From Planctomycetia bacterium (GTDB taxonomy: Bacteria; Planctomycetota; UBA8108; UBA1146), in assembly GCA_009937185.1 (NCBI GenBank), contig JAACCY010000063.1, positions 1 to 34,895 on the forward strand: 34,895 bases of DNA, given 5' to 3'. This document shows positions 1 through 7,628 of the stretch, in pieces. The translations under genes were made by a program, and so were the position numbers. The notes beneath the pieces were generated by a model, which saw nothing but the letters and a program-made list of their open reading frames with translations, was not told where the DNA came from and did not search any database. The first letter of the stretch is position 1; each line of letters starts with the position of its first letter.

Positions 1-32
1 GGTGGAGATCGTGGACGCGGTGGAGATCGTGG
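1..32 (+). repeat. 14-bp direct repeat encoding GGDRG units
   Basis: GGTGGAGATCGTGG occurs at 1-14 and again at 19-32, a period of 18 bases (six codons). It is the DNA basis of the RGG-like tail of the partial upstream gene and may continue left of the window. Confidence 0.75.
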
Positions 33-45
33 CGGACGACGCTAA
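1..45 (+). CDS. C-terminal end of an RGG-rich protein (partial)
   Basis: Frame 1 reads 14 residues rich in Gly, Arg and Asp (two GGDRG units) and ends at TAA 43-45. Such RGG-type tails are typical of bacterial RRM RNA-binding proteins, DEAD-box RNA helicases and some pseudouridine synthases, so the missing gene is probably an RNA-binding protein. A strong intrinsic terminator follows 25 bases later, which fits a real gene end. The frame-2 reading of the same bases, which would extend the next gene upstream, is an artefact of the repeat. Which of the RGG-tailed families it belongs to cannot be decided from 14 residues. Confidence 0.6.
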   Translation, partial: GGDRGRGGDRGGRR

Positions 46-70
46 TCACAATTTGCTTTTAGAGTCTAGA

Positions 71-101
71 GGGGCAATCCTTACGGGGTTGCCCCTTTTT
101 T
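71..101 (+). terminator. Rho-independent terminator after the RGG protein
   Basis: A 10-bp stem is formed by 71-80 (GGGGCAATCC) and 86-95 (GGGTTGCCCC), with one T-G wobble and a 5-base loop. It is followed directly by a six-T run at 96-101. It lies between the stop codon at 45 and the next start at 116. Confidence 0.85.
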
Positions 102-115
102 CGTGGAGCTGTCAA

Positions 116-1618
116 ATGACTCGAAGTGTATTTACTAATGTTCTGAGGTATCCATGTTCCTCAGGTGAACCTCAAGACCTCTTCATTTCGAATGGGCTTG
201 TCCAGGGTTGGTATCCTTCTGGGTCTGTTGCCCTTTCTCAGGGCGACATCGTTCACGATATGAATGGGCATTGGATATGTTCCACTTTTGTTGATAGTCA
301 CTTACATCTTCTCTATACCGAGCAGTATCACCGACAGATTCAGGTCAAAAATTTAATAAGTACTCAACTTGAGCAGATCTTATCGGAGAGTTTGTCCGAG
401 ACCATCATTGGACATGGTTGGCGAGATCCTTTCCCGGAAACTCTCGGTCCCGATCCGAGGAGATTTTTGGATAAGTATGGGAATGGGCGACCCGTACTGC
501 TTTGGAATGCGGACTTTCACCGAGTTGTTGTTTCTTCCGCTGTACTTGAGCTCTCGGGATTCAACGCTGGTGAACACTCGGGAATCCTAGTGGAGCTCGA
601 GGCTGAAAAAGCTTGGAACGTTATTAAACCGGATCCGGCACAAGATGTTCCTGGAGCTTGTCAGAGGTTGTTGAGGAATGGTATCTCAGCAGCCACGACA
701 TTTGATAGAGGCGAATCTATCAAGGCATTGAAGGAGACTTCACCGGGGGACTTTGGTGTTTATGTTCGTCATGGTGTTCCTGAAGAAGAATTTATTGAGT
801 CCTGTAAGGATGAGATTCCAAAACCATGGGGGAGCCGTAATGACGACTTCGCTGCCCGTTGGATAAAAATATTCCTGGATGGGACATTGGGATCTAGGAC
901 TGCGTGGATGAAGTCTGATTATTCTGATGATTCGGGAAACACTGGAGTCGTTCGGAGATCAGGTGAGTCCCTAACCCAGACGGCCATCGCCGCAGGGACC
1001 GCAGGCTGGGGATTAGCAATTCATGCGATTGGTGACGCTGCTGTTGCAGAAGCATCGCGTGCTATCTCAGTAGCGAAATCCCAAAGAGAATCTGTCGATA
1101 TTTCCGATCGTATTGAGCACTTACAATTATTGGATCCTGCTGATATTCCGCTGATTCGATCTTCAGGTGCAGTGGCATCATTGCAGCCATGCCATCTTTA
1201 CGAAGATCGTCAATGGCTGCGTTCTCGTTGGGGACTTCGATCGGATCATGCCATTCCTTTTCGAGAACTCCTCGATGAGAGCATTCCGGTCATCACGGGA
1301 ACGGACGCTCCTGTTGAATCTTTAGATCCTTGGGCGGATATCAATGCCGCGGTAAACCGCATGGATAGAAATGGGAATGAAAAGGCTGAAGGCCCGAATC
1401 AAAGGGTTCAATTCAGGGAGGCGTTTCACTCAAAAACAGCAGGAGCTGCAGAAGCCAATTATCTTCCAGAAGGATATGGCACTCTCGATCCAGGATCTTC
1501 GGCAGACTTTCAGATATTGGATCGCAATCCGGAAGTGGTGACGTGCCTTGAAAATTCAGGATTGTCTCAGGTATATACTCGTGGAGTATTGCGTTGGAGC
1601 AAAGGTGAGTGCGAATGA
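116..1618 (+). CDS. YtcJ-like metal-dependent amidohydrolase
   Basis: A 500-residue enzyme of the amidohydrolase superfamily, Amidohydro_3/YtcJ branch. Visible family marks are the metal-binding DSHLHL (His62, His64), the block KIFLDGTLGSRTA, AIHAIGDAA, RIEHLQL, and GTDAPVESLDPW near the C-terminus. The superfamily hydrolyses amide, cyclic amide or ester bonds; the substrate of YtcJ-like members is mostly unknown and cannot be read here. ATG 116 is chosen because GGAG lies at 105-108 and the small N-terminal beta domain (LFISNG) starts close behind; the longer frame reaching base 2 runs through the terminator and is rejected. It shares an ATGA overlap with the following M19 dipeptidase, so the two are probably translationally coupled and may act on related peptide or N-acyl substrates. 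No signal peptide is seen, so it is probably cytoplasmic. Confidence 0.88.
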   Translation: MTRSVFTNVLRYPCSSGEPQDLFISNGLVQGWYPSGSVALSQGDIVHDMNGHWICSTFVDSHLHLLYTEQYHRQIQVKNLISTQLEQILSESLSETIIGHGWRDPFPETLGPDPRRFLDKYGNGRPVLLWNADFHRVVVSSAVLELSGFNAGEHSGILVELEAEKAWNVIKPDPAQDVPGACQRLLRNGISAATTFDRGESIKALKETSPGDFGVYVRHGVPEEEFIESCKDEIPKPWGSRNDDFAARWIKIFLDGTLGSRTAWMKSDYSDDSGNTGVVRRSGESLTQTAIAAGTAGWGLAIHAIGDAAVAEASRAISVAKSQRESVDISDRIEHLQLLDPADIPLIRSSGAVASLQPCHLYEDRQWLRSRWGLRSDHAIPFRELLDESIPVITGTDAPVESLDPWADINAAVNRMDRNGNEKAEGPNQRVQFREAFHSKTAGAAEANYLPEGYGTLDPGSSADFQILDRNPEVVTCLENSGLSQVYTRGVLRWSKGECE

Positions 1619-2547
1619 ATAAGTATAGAGTCGATCTTCACGTCGATACACTCTCTCGGCTGGCGGAGCATGGGGGAGCCTTAACACCTCAAAGGCCAGA
1701 TTTCCACGTGGATGCCCATAAGTGTCAACTTTCTAAAATGTCGTTAATAGGGTCTGCTATTTTTACAAGGGATGGCCATCCTGACCCTTGGGGACATTGT
1801 TTGAAATTGTTGGAAGAACGAAATCGTCTCCATACCGATGAACATCAGCCATTTCGCATCGTGACTCATCCTGATCAAGTCGACGCATTGCCCGCTGGAA
1901 CGACTGGACTCCTGACAACTATTGAAAATGGAATAGTTCTCGAAGGTCGTGTCGAACGTTTACATGTCTTGCATGAGCAGGGTGTGCGGGTGTTGGGGCT
2001 TGTTTGGAATGGAGCCAACAATCTGGCTCAGGGTTGTCTGCAGGATACTGGTGAAGGCTTAACGCCATTAGGGGTTACTGTTGTGAAAGAGGCTGCCAAA
2101 TTAGGCTGGGCGATAGACGTGTCTCATCTAAACCCTCAGGGGGTTCTGGAGCTGTGCCAGTTAGAGGTCCCCGTATTGGCGACGCATTCCAACTCTAAAA
2201 ATATTCATGACTGTCCTCGGAATCTTGATCCCGAAATGTTGTCTGCCTTGGCCAACGTTGAGGCTGTTGTAGGCGTGAATATTTATCCTCCTTTTTTAGG
2301 AGGCGATCATGATATGTCGACATTTTTGAATCATGTTGAAGAGTTGGAGCAAGTTCTCGGCAAAGATTCTGTTTGCTTAGGTACTGATTTGGACGGCATC
2401 GATGATGCGATGACTGGATTTCGAGATTATCGCGATTTAGATCAGCTTTATGAATTTCTCGAAGCTTCTGAAGAGGGTCGTGGTCTTCGCGTTCTTGGAA
2501 ACAACTTTATGAGTTTCTGGCGTAAATGGGCAATGCCCACCTCTTAA
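1615..2547 (+). CDS. Membrane dipeptidase family M19 (renal dipeptidase-like)
   Basis: A 310-residue zinc dipeptidase-like protein. Conserved elements in order: HVDTL near the N-terminus (His9, Asp11, metal ligands), TTIENG around residue 102 (metal-bridging Glu), IDVSHLNP around 167-174, ATHSNSK around 190, and GTDLDGIDD around 256, the position of the M19 DFDG motif. The family cleaves dipeptides, including some with D-residues. Start ATG 1615 overlaps the amidohydrolase stop (ATGA) and has AGGTGAG five bases upstream, which is better placed than the GTG at 1609. No signal sequence is seen, suggesting a cytoplasmic role. Its end overlaps the convergent neighbour by four bases. Confidence 0.88.
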   Translation: MNKYRVDLHVDTLSRLAEHGGALTPQRPDFHVDAHKCQLSKMSLIGSAIFTRDGHPDPWGHCLKLLEERNRLHTDEHQPFRIVTHPDQVDALPAGTTGLLTTIENGIVLEGRVERLHVLHEQGVRVLGLVWNGANNLAQGCLQDTGEGLTPLGVTVVKEAAKLGWAIDVSHLNPQGVLELCQLEVPVLATHSNSKNIHDCPRNLDPEMLSALANVEAVVGVNIYPPFLGGDHDMSTFLNHVEELEQVLGKDSVCLGTDLDGIDDAMTGFRDYRDLDQLYEFLEASEEGRGLRVLGNNFMSFWRKWAMPTS

Positions 2548-3788
2548 GATGATTCCTCTTTATCTTGTGCAGATCCAGGAGCGTTCCAGCGTCTCATGAT
2601 CTCTTCTTTGAAGGTCATGAAATCGTGATCTTCAATCGGAGTCCATCGTCTTCTTTGTATTCGGTTGAGTATGGCTTCGGGACTATATCTGACGCTTGTT
2701 ACATGAATTCCATTTCGGGTAAAGACATGAATTCTGCCATGGGGACCGCGAACGATAATCGTCGATTCTCGTCGGTCGACGAGCGTATCTCCGCGTTTAC
2801 TGGCGAGAACGTCTGAGCTTGCAGCAGACGTGGGCCTGTCGGGGTCTGCCACTCGCATGTCGGCATGCCTCGTTCTTCGATCGTGACGTCTTTGGAGCGT
2901 CCCTAGCAGGGACTGTGCCTCGTTCATGACTGACAAGACTAGTTTTCTGGATTCTTTGAGAGGCATGCGTTTTCCCTCTCTTGCTCGGGATTCAATGGCC
3001 TCTTGTGCCCCAATTAGCATGGAACGAATAGCAGAAATCCATCGTGCTAAGGGAGTGTTCTCTTCTTGTCCCAACATGGTGGGGAGATGAAGTGGAGCGG
3101 GTGGAGTGGAAATGAAATTCCAACGGTACTTGGGTATACCTCTCGCCGTCATGGTTTCTAACAACATTGCTGTGATGGCCAGATGGTCCATTTCGCGGTC
3201 TCCCCGAAGTAGCGGGAATCCTCCAGCGAGGAGACACCCCACGGGATGAGCGAAGGTTGTCCCTTCAATATATTCTTGAAGGACATCACCGAGTAAGGCA
3301 TCTCCCGAAACGACAACGGCCATCGGTTTTAATTGATCCCCATGCAAATGATCGAGAAGTTCAGGCTCTTCGGAGAGTAAGAAGGTGGTAATGTTTTTCC
3401 AGACGGGAATTCCTGTAGGGGACCAACCTGAAAAAATTGAGTGCCCGTCTTCTGGGGTCGAGTGCTCGCAACTCGGTTGATGGCACCAGTAACAATGAGC
3501 ATGGCCTGACCGATGACCATATAACTCCGTTTCGCCCTCTATTCGTAGTGCTTCAACTTGCTGAACGAGCGATCGGGCAAAAGCTCGGGAGTTTTTGTGG
3601 ATATTTTGACTGAGATGGATGGGGAATCGAAGGTTCACTTCAATCTCATCGGGAAGACCACCCATCGCTTCACTACCTCTCAGTTGAAGTAGCGATCTGA
3701 CGAGCCCTTGGATGCTTTTGTGAATCTCCTCAGCAGCTCTTGAACGATGTTCTGGCTTCTTGGGTCTGTTTTTATTGGGTTTTGACAT
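2544..3788 (-). CDS. Uncharacterised protein with CxxC-x4-CxH cluster
   Basis: A 414-residue protein I do not recognise. The N-terminus is very basic (MSKPNKNRPKKPEHRSR). A Cys/His cluster at residues 99-109 (Cys99, Cys102, Cys107, His109) looks like a small zinc site, superficially similar to SWIM-type CxC...CxH but with a CxxC first half. The middle contains a hydrophobic PMAVVVSGDALLGDV segment. The C-terminal third is rich in Arg and Asp and ends with an acidic tail. No signal peptide or membrane segment is seen. ATG 3788 is preceded by TAAGGAAA; a frame extension to 3917 would run into the divergent dacB start and is rejected. It is divergent from dacB with about 104 bases between starts, and convergent with the dipeptidase. 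Its coding character is supported by a long open frame and a plausible ribosome binding site. Confidence 0.75.
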   Translation of the reverse strand: MSKPNKNRPKKPEHRSRAAEEIHKSIQGLVRSLLQLRGSEAMGGLPDEIEVNLRFPIHLSQNIHKNSRAFARSLVQQVEALRIEGETELYGHRSGHAHCYWCHQPSCEHSTPEDGHSIFSGWSPTGIPVWKNITTFLLSEEPELLDHLHGDQLKPMAVVVSGDALLGDVLQEYIEGTTFAHPVGCLLAGGFPLLRGDREMDHLAITAMLLETMTARGIPKYRWNFISTPPAPLHLPTMLGQEENTPLARWISAIRSMLIGAQEAIESRAREGKRMPLKESRKLVLSVMNEAQSLLGTLQRRHDRRTRHADMRVADPDRPTSAASSDVLASKRGDTLVDRRESTIIVRGPHGRIHVFTRNGIHVTSVRYSPEAILNRIQRRRWTPIEDHDFMTFKEEIMRRWNAPGSAQDKEESS

Positions 3789-3892
3789 CGAAATTTCCTT
3801 ACTGAAATAGTAAGAGCGGATGAGGACTGAGCCAACCTTGCGTTTGATCGTTGATGGATCTAATCTCTTCTCACACAAACAGAGAGGGAATT

Positions 3893-5398
3893 GTGGCGAT
3901 CGTGCTGAGAGTCCCAAAAAGAGCGATACTTTTCAACCTGAGGGTGATTCTCGTATCACTGTTCATTCTCGCTAGTGGTTTGGGGTATTCGACCTCGTGG
4001 GCATTCGGCTTCGAATCAAAAGTTGTTCAAAGTCCTCTGTCGTTGGTCAAAAAAGATCTACGTGCTCAATTTATTGCTTTAGCGGAGAAGAATAAGTTGA
4101 GAGCGAGTGAAGTGTCTTTTTCGTTAATTGTTCCCGGGTATGGCAGTGTTTCTCATCGATCGGCGGAGCCTTGTACTCCGGCTTCGACGATGAAGTTATT
4201 GGTCGCAGCCGCGGCGATGGACTTGTTGGGGCCCGATCATAATTTCGTGACTCGTCTTTTAGGTTCCGGTGATATTCGGGAAGGCGTGTTGTTTGGCAAC
4301 CTTATTGTTGAGGGACGTGGCGACCCGGCGATTTGTGGCCGTGAAAAAAGTGGTGATCCTCTTTGGGAACTCCGTTCTTGGGTCGCTTCTCTTCGCGATC
4401 TCGGAATCAGTTCAATCGATGGAAAAATTTTAGCAGATGATCGGTATCTTGCCGGAGATGGGATTCATCCCGATTGGCCTACGAATGAGTTGGCTCGTTG
4501 GTATTATGCGCCCTCAGGGAGTTTGAACCTCAATGACAATTGCTTAGATGTTCAAATCGGCCCCGTCGTGAATGGCAAAGTGGCGGTATCGATACTGCCT
4601 TCCCAGCCATTGGCTCAGTTGTCAAATAAACTTAAAATATGTGTCGATCCCAAAAAGCATCTTTATCACATCGCTCGACCGGGATCGTCGTGGTCTATTA
4701 CTGTCTCAGGTCGATTCTTAACGACAGCGAAAGCTCGAACTGAATATGTATCAGTGCCCGATCCCGCTAAGAACTTTAGTACCATTTTCACACAGTTACT
4801 CCAGGATTCTGGGATCAAAGTGTTGGGGAATGACTATCCGGTAACGGTTGACCTGACGCGTATCGATGAAGTGAACCACTCTCTGGCATCCCGGTTGCCC
4901 GTAATGCTGAAGAACAGTCAAAATCTATATGCCGAATCGATGTATCGAGTTTTGGGACGTGAATCTGGTGGAACAGGTGACCATGCTTCGTCACAGGTCA
5001 TTTTGCAAAATTGGGTGGCTGAAAATATCCCCGGAGAATTCGCGGTGGTGTGCAGGGATGGATCGGGCCTTTCGAAGAAGAATCGCCTGACGACCGATTT
5101 TCTCGTGGAACTTTTAGGGTGGGTCGATCAGCAACCCTGGTCCGAAGTCTTCTTTTCAGCTCTTCCGATTTCTGGCATTGACGGAACGCTTAAAAAAAGA
5201 ATGACGTCAAATCCACTTCGAGGAAAAGTTTATGCCAAAACTGGAACATTGAAGAATGCCTCGGGATTGGCTGGCTATCTGAAGGATGATCAGCACGAAG
5301 AGTCGGTTGTCTTTGCTTTTCTGTACGATGGGCGTCCTGGGATCGTTTATAGGGCCCGGAAATGGCAGGAAGACTGTCTTTCCCTAATCCAAAAATAA
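3893..5398 (+). CDS. dacB: D-alanyl-D-alanine carboxypeptidase/endopeptidase (PBP4, peptidase S13)
   Basis: A 501-residue penicillin-binding protein of the S13 family that trims or cleaves peptidoglycan cross-links in the periplasm. The three active-site motifs are present in order: STMK at 98-101 (nucleophile Ser98, Lys101), SQN at 342-344 and KTG at 449-451. The large insert between the first two motifs is normal for class C PBPs such as E. coli PBP4, and the total length is usual. The N-terminus has basic residues followed by a hydrophobic stretch (VILVSLFILASGLGY), a signal peptide or anchor. GTG 3893 is chosen because GAGGG (3884-3888) sits just upstream and because it leaves a divergent promoter gap; ATG 3854 is possible but has no ribosome binding site. 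No obvious operon partner; the next gene is 157 bases on. Confidence 0.9.
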   Translation: MAIVLRVPKRAILFNLRVILVSLFILASGLGYSTSWAFGFESKVVQSPLSLVKKDLRAQFIALAEKNKLRASEVSFSLIVPGYGSVSHRSAEPCTPASTMKLLVAAAAMDLLGPDHNFVTRLLGSGDIREGVLFGNLIVEGRGDPAICGREKSGDPLWELRSWVASLRDLGISSIDGKILADDRYLAGDGIHPDWPTNELARWYYAPSGSLNLNDNCLDVQIGPVVNGKVAVSILPSQPLAQLSNKLKICVDPKKHLYHIARPGSSWSITVSGRFLTTAKARTEYVSVPDPAKNFSTIFTQLLQDSGIKVLGNDYPVTVDLTRIDEVNHSLASRLPVMLKNSQNLYAESMYRVLGRESGGTGDHASSQVILQNWVAENIPGEFAVVCRDGSGLSKKNRLTTDFLVELLGWVDQQPWSEVFFSALPISGIDGTLKKRMTSNPLRGKVYAKTGTLKNASGLAGYLKDDQHEESVVFAFLYDGRPGIVYRARKWQEDCLSLIQK

Positions 5399-5447
5399 CA
5401 CGCGGCTGAGCCCTCTCGCGGGGACTCTGGCACTATATATCTAGACG

Positions 5448-5512
5448 ATCATGTCCGGATATGGCACCCCCCTGTAAAATGTTCTTTACAACAGGGCCAT
5501 ATCGGGGACGAT
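5448..5512 (+). promoter_or_regulatory. Long imperfect stem-loop between dacB and the pseudopilin operon
   Basis: Nested inverted repeats: GATATGGC 5458-5465 with GCCATATC 5496-5503 (8 bp), an inner TGTAAA 5473-5478 with TTTACA 5485-5490, and outer GTCC 5453-5456 with GGAC 5506-5509 and ATC 5448-5450 with GAT 5510-5512. There is no T-run on the plus strand, so it is not a classic terminator. It could be a leader structure of the operon, a factor-binding palindrome, or an mRNA 3' end structure for dacB. The function is inferred only from position. Confidence 0.5.
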
Positions 5513-5555
5513 TCAGGCGTCCCTCACGTTCATCCCTCTAGGTAAGGAAATTCTC

Positions 5556-7628
5556 GTGGACGTCCCTGATCGTGGTCAAAAGGCCAGATCCGCCAAATCT
5601 GACGGAGTTGGTAAAAAACTATTTATTCGGGATGCCGCCGGAGATCGAGAGATCTCTCTGGCGTCCGATGGGGTCCATCTCGGTCGATCTCGTGAGAATG
5701 ACGTTGAGATTGCTGATATATCAGCTTCACGTCAGCATTGTCGAATGGAGCGGCTCCAGGGACGTTGGCATATCGAGGATCTCCGCAGTCGTAATGGGAC
5801 CCTGGTGAACGGCATTTTGATTCGTCGTCAGCCATTGGTTTCGGGCGACATGATCGAAATCGGAAAAACACGAATCTTCTTCGACAAGATTCCTGAAGAG
5901 GTGTCTCCCTCTTCTCCTCATGAAGATACTCTTATTCTCAATACAGAGTACTTCCTTGAGCCTGACGAAAGTGACGACAAAGGTCATGAAGCTTCTAGGT
6001 TAGATGAAGAACGAGAGATCTTCCTTAGACTTCTAGAACTCTCACGAGATCTTTGTTCGATTCTTATTACTGAAGAATTGTATGACGTCATCCTTCAGAA
6101 CGTGATTGAGATTTCCGGCGCTGAGCGAGGTTTTCTTATTGTTGAAGACGATGGTGAACCCGTTGTCGCAGCGTCGCGTAATATCGATCGGGATGTCATT
6201 CGAAGAGCACATTTGCAAGTCAGCCAGTCCATCACTCGCCGTGTTCTGGATTCGGGAGAACCCGTGTTGACGGGTGACGCTCGTATGGACGATCGATTCG
6301 AGGAGTCCGCTTCCATCGCGAACCTTCGCTTAGAGTCGGTTTTATGTGTTCCATTACGAATCCGGGGAAATGTACACGGTGCGATATATCTCGATAATCG
6401 ATTCGAGAAAGACACATTCCACCCTGGAACTTTAAGGTTTGTCAGTTTCCTTGCGGATCAAGCTTCCATCTTTATTGAGAATGCTCGTTTGTTTGAAGAG
6501 TTGCGTAGAAAGCAACATTCTCATCTCGCAGCGAGGCAGCAGGTGGAGGAATTGAATAGGGAACTACAAGAATTACTGTTAGCTAGAGAGGTTGAACCGG
6601 AACAAGCGCGCGAACTGATGAAAAAAGGGGCTCGCCCTGATTTCCGTCATTCCTATGATCGCATCGTCACTCGCTCTCCTGCGATGATGGCTGTATTCGA
6701 ACTCCTCGACCGTGTCATCCATACTGATATGCCGGTATTGATCCTCGGGGAGAGCGGAACGGGTAAAGAATTGATCGCTCAGGCTGTCCATCAAGGATCT
6801 GATCGATCTAGCGCTCCTTTTGTTTCTCAAAATTGCGCTGCTATCCCTGCCAATCTTCTGGAAAGCGAATTCTTCGGCCATTCGAAAGGTGCTTTTACGG
6901 GAGCCCATCGGGATAAAAAGGGACTCTTCGAGTTGGCAGATGGGGGCACTCTTTTCCTAGATGAAATCGGAGACATGAGTCAGGATCTTCAAGCGAAGTT
7001 ACTCCGTGTTCTTGAAGATGGTGTGATTCGTCCCGTCGGTTCGAGCGATGTGGTAAAGGTGAATGTTCGTATTGTTTCTGCGACGAACCAAAATATTGAT
7101 GAACAAGTGAGGTCTGCAGGATTCCGCGAGGATTTGTTTTACCGGCTGAATGTGTTAACCGTGAAATTGCCACCTCTGCGAGACCGTAGAGAAGACATCC
7201 CTTTATTGGTAGATTTCTTCATCGAAAGGTCCTGCTCTCGACTGGGAAAAGATCGTCCTATGCTCGATCCCAGAACTCTATATGCCCTTTATCATAGCCC
7301 TTGGCCCGGGAATGTACGGCAACTTGAGAACGAGGTGGATAGACTGGTGGCTCTTTCCGGAGATGTCATATTACCGGAGATAATTTCTACCTCAGTTTTG
7401 TCCCAGAAGCCTGGAGAACAGAGAGAACCATTACGGGGAACGTTAAGGGAATTGGTGGCGGAGGCAACGGAGAGTCTCGAAGGACAAGTGATCTCTGCCA
7501 CTCTTGATCAGAACAATTGGAACAAAAGCCAGACTGCCCGATTACTGGGAGTTTCGCGTCCCACTTTAGACCAAAAAATCGAACGATATCGCATCGTGCG
7601 CGAGGAAGAAAATGGAGATGAGCAATGA
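5556..7628 (+). CDS. FHA-GAF sigma54-dependent transcriptional activator
   Basis: A 690-residue enhancer-binding protein. Domains in order: FHA about 22-110 (GRSRENDVEI, SRQHCRME, RSRNGTLVNG, the phosphothreonine-binding loops); GAF about 155-310; sigma54 AAA+ domain about 365-590 with Walker A GESGTGKE near 398, the sigma54-contacting loop GAFTGA near 445 and Walker B GGTLFLDEIGD near 463; and a C-terminal Fis-type helix-turn-helix (WNKSQTARLLGVSRPTL). It should activate RNA polymerase-sigma54 in response to a phosphoprotein bound by FHA and a small ligand sensed by GAF. Start GTG 5556 has AAGGAAA at 5544-5550. It is the first gene of the pseudopilin operon and shares an ATGA overlap with the next FHA protein, suggesting it controls this or a related cluster. 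No clear -24/-12 promoter was found in front of it. Confidence 0.92.
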   Translation: MDVPDRGQKARSAKSDGVGKKLFIRDAAGDREISLASDGVHLGRSRENDVEIADISASRQHCRMERLQGRWHIEDLRSRNGTLVNGILIRRQPLVSGDMIEIGKTRIFFDKIPEEVSPSSPHEDTLILNTEYFLEPDESDDKGHEASRLDEEREIFLRLLELSRDLCSILITEELYDVILQNVIEISGAERGFLIVEDDGEPVVAASRNIDRDVIRRAHLQVSQSITRRVLDSGEPVLTGDARMDDRFEESASIANLRLESVLCVPLRIRGNVHGAIYLDNRFEKDTFHPGTLRFVSFLADQASIFIENARLFEELRRKQHSHLAARQQVEELNRELQELLLAREVEPEQARELMKKGARPDFRHSYDRIVTRSPAMMAVFELLDRVIHTDMPVLILGESGTGKELIAQAVHQGSDRSSAPFVSQNCAAIPANLLESEFFGHSKGAFTGAHRDKKGLFELADGGTLFLDEIGDMSQDLQAKLLRVLEDGVIRPVGSSDVVKVNVRIVSATNQNIDEQVRSAGFREDLFYRLNVLTVKLPPLRDRREDIPLLVDFFIERSCSRLGKDRPMLDPRTLYALYHSPWPGNVRQLENEVDRLVALSGDVILPEIISTSVLSQKPGEQREPLRGTLRELVAEATESLEGQVISATLDQNNWNKSQTARLLGVSRPTLDQKIERYRIVREEENGDEQ

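Noticed and set aside
3838-3866. TTGCGT/TAATCT with 17-base spacing as the dacB promoter
   Set aside because: Only three of six matches in each box; too weak to list.
5428-5480. Two TGGCAC boxes (5428 and 5462) that resemble the -24 half of sigma54 promoters
   Set aside because: Neither has a TTGC-like -12 element with the GC at the right spacing, so they were not called as sigma54 promoters; the second lies inside the inverted repeat.
5448-5512. Inverted repeat as an intrinsic terminator of dacB
   Set aside because: No T-run follows the stem on the plus strand and no equivalent A-run signals a minus-strand terminator.
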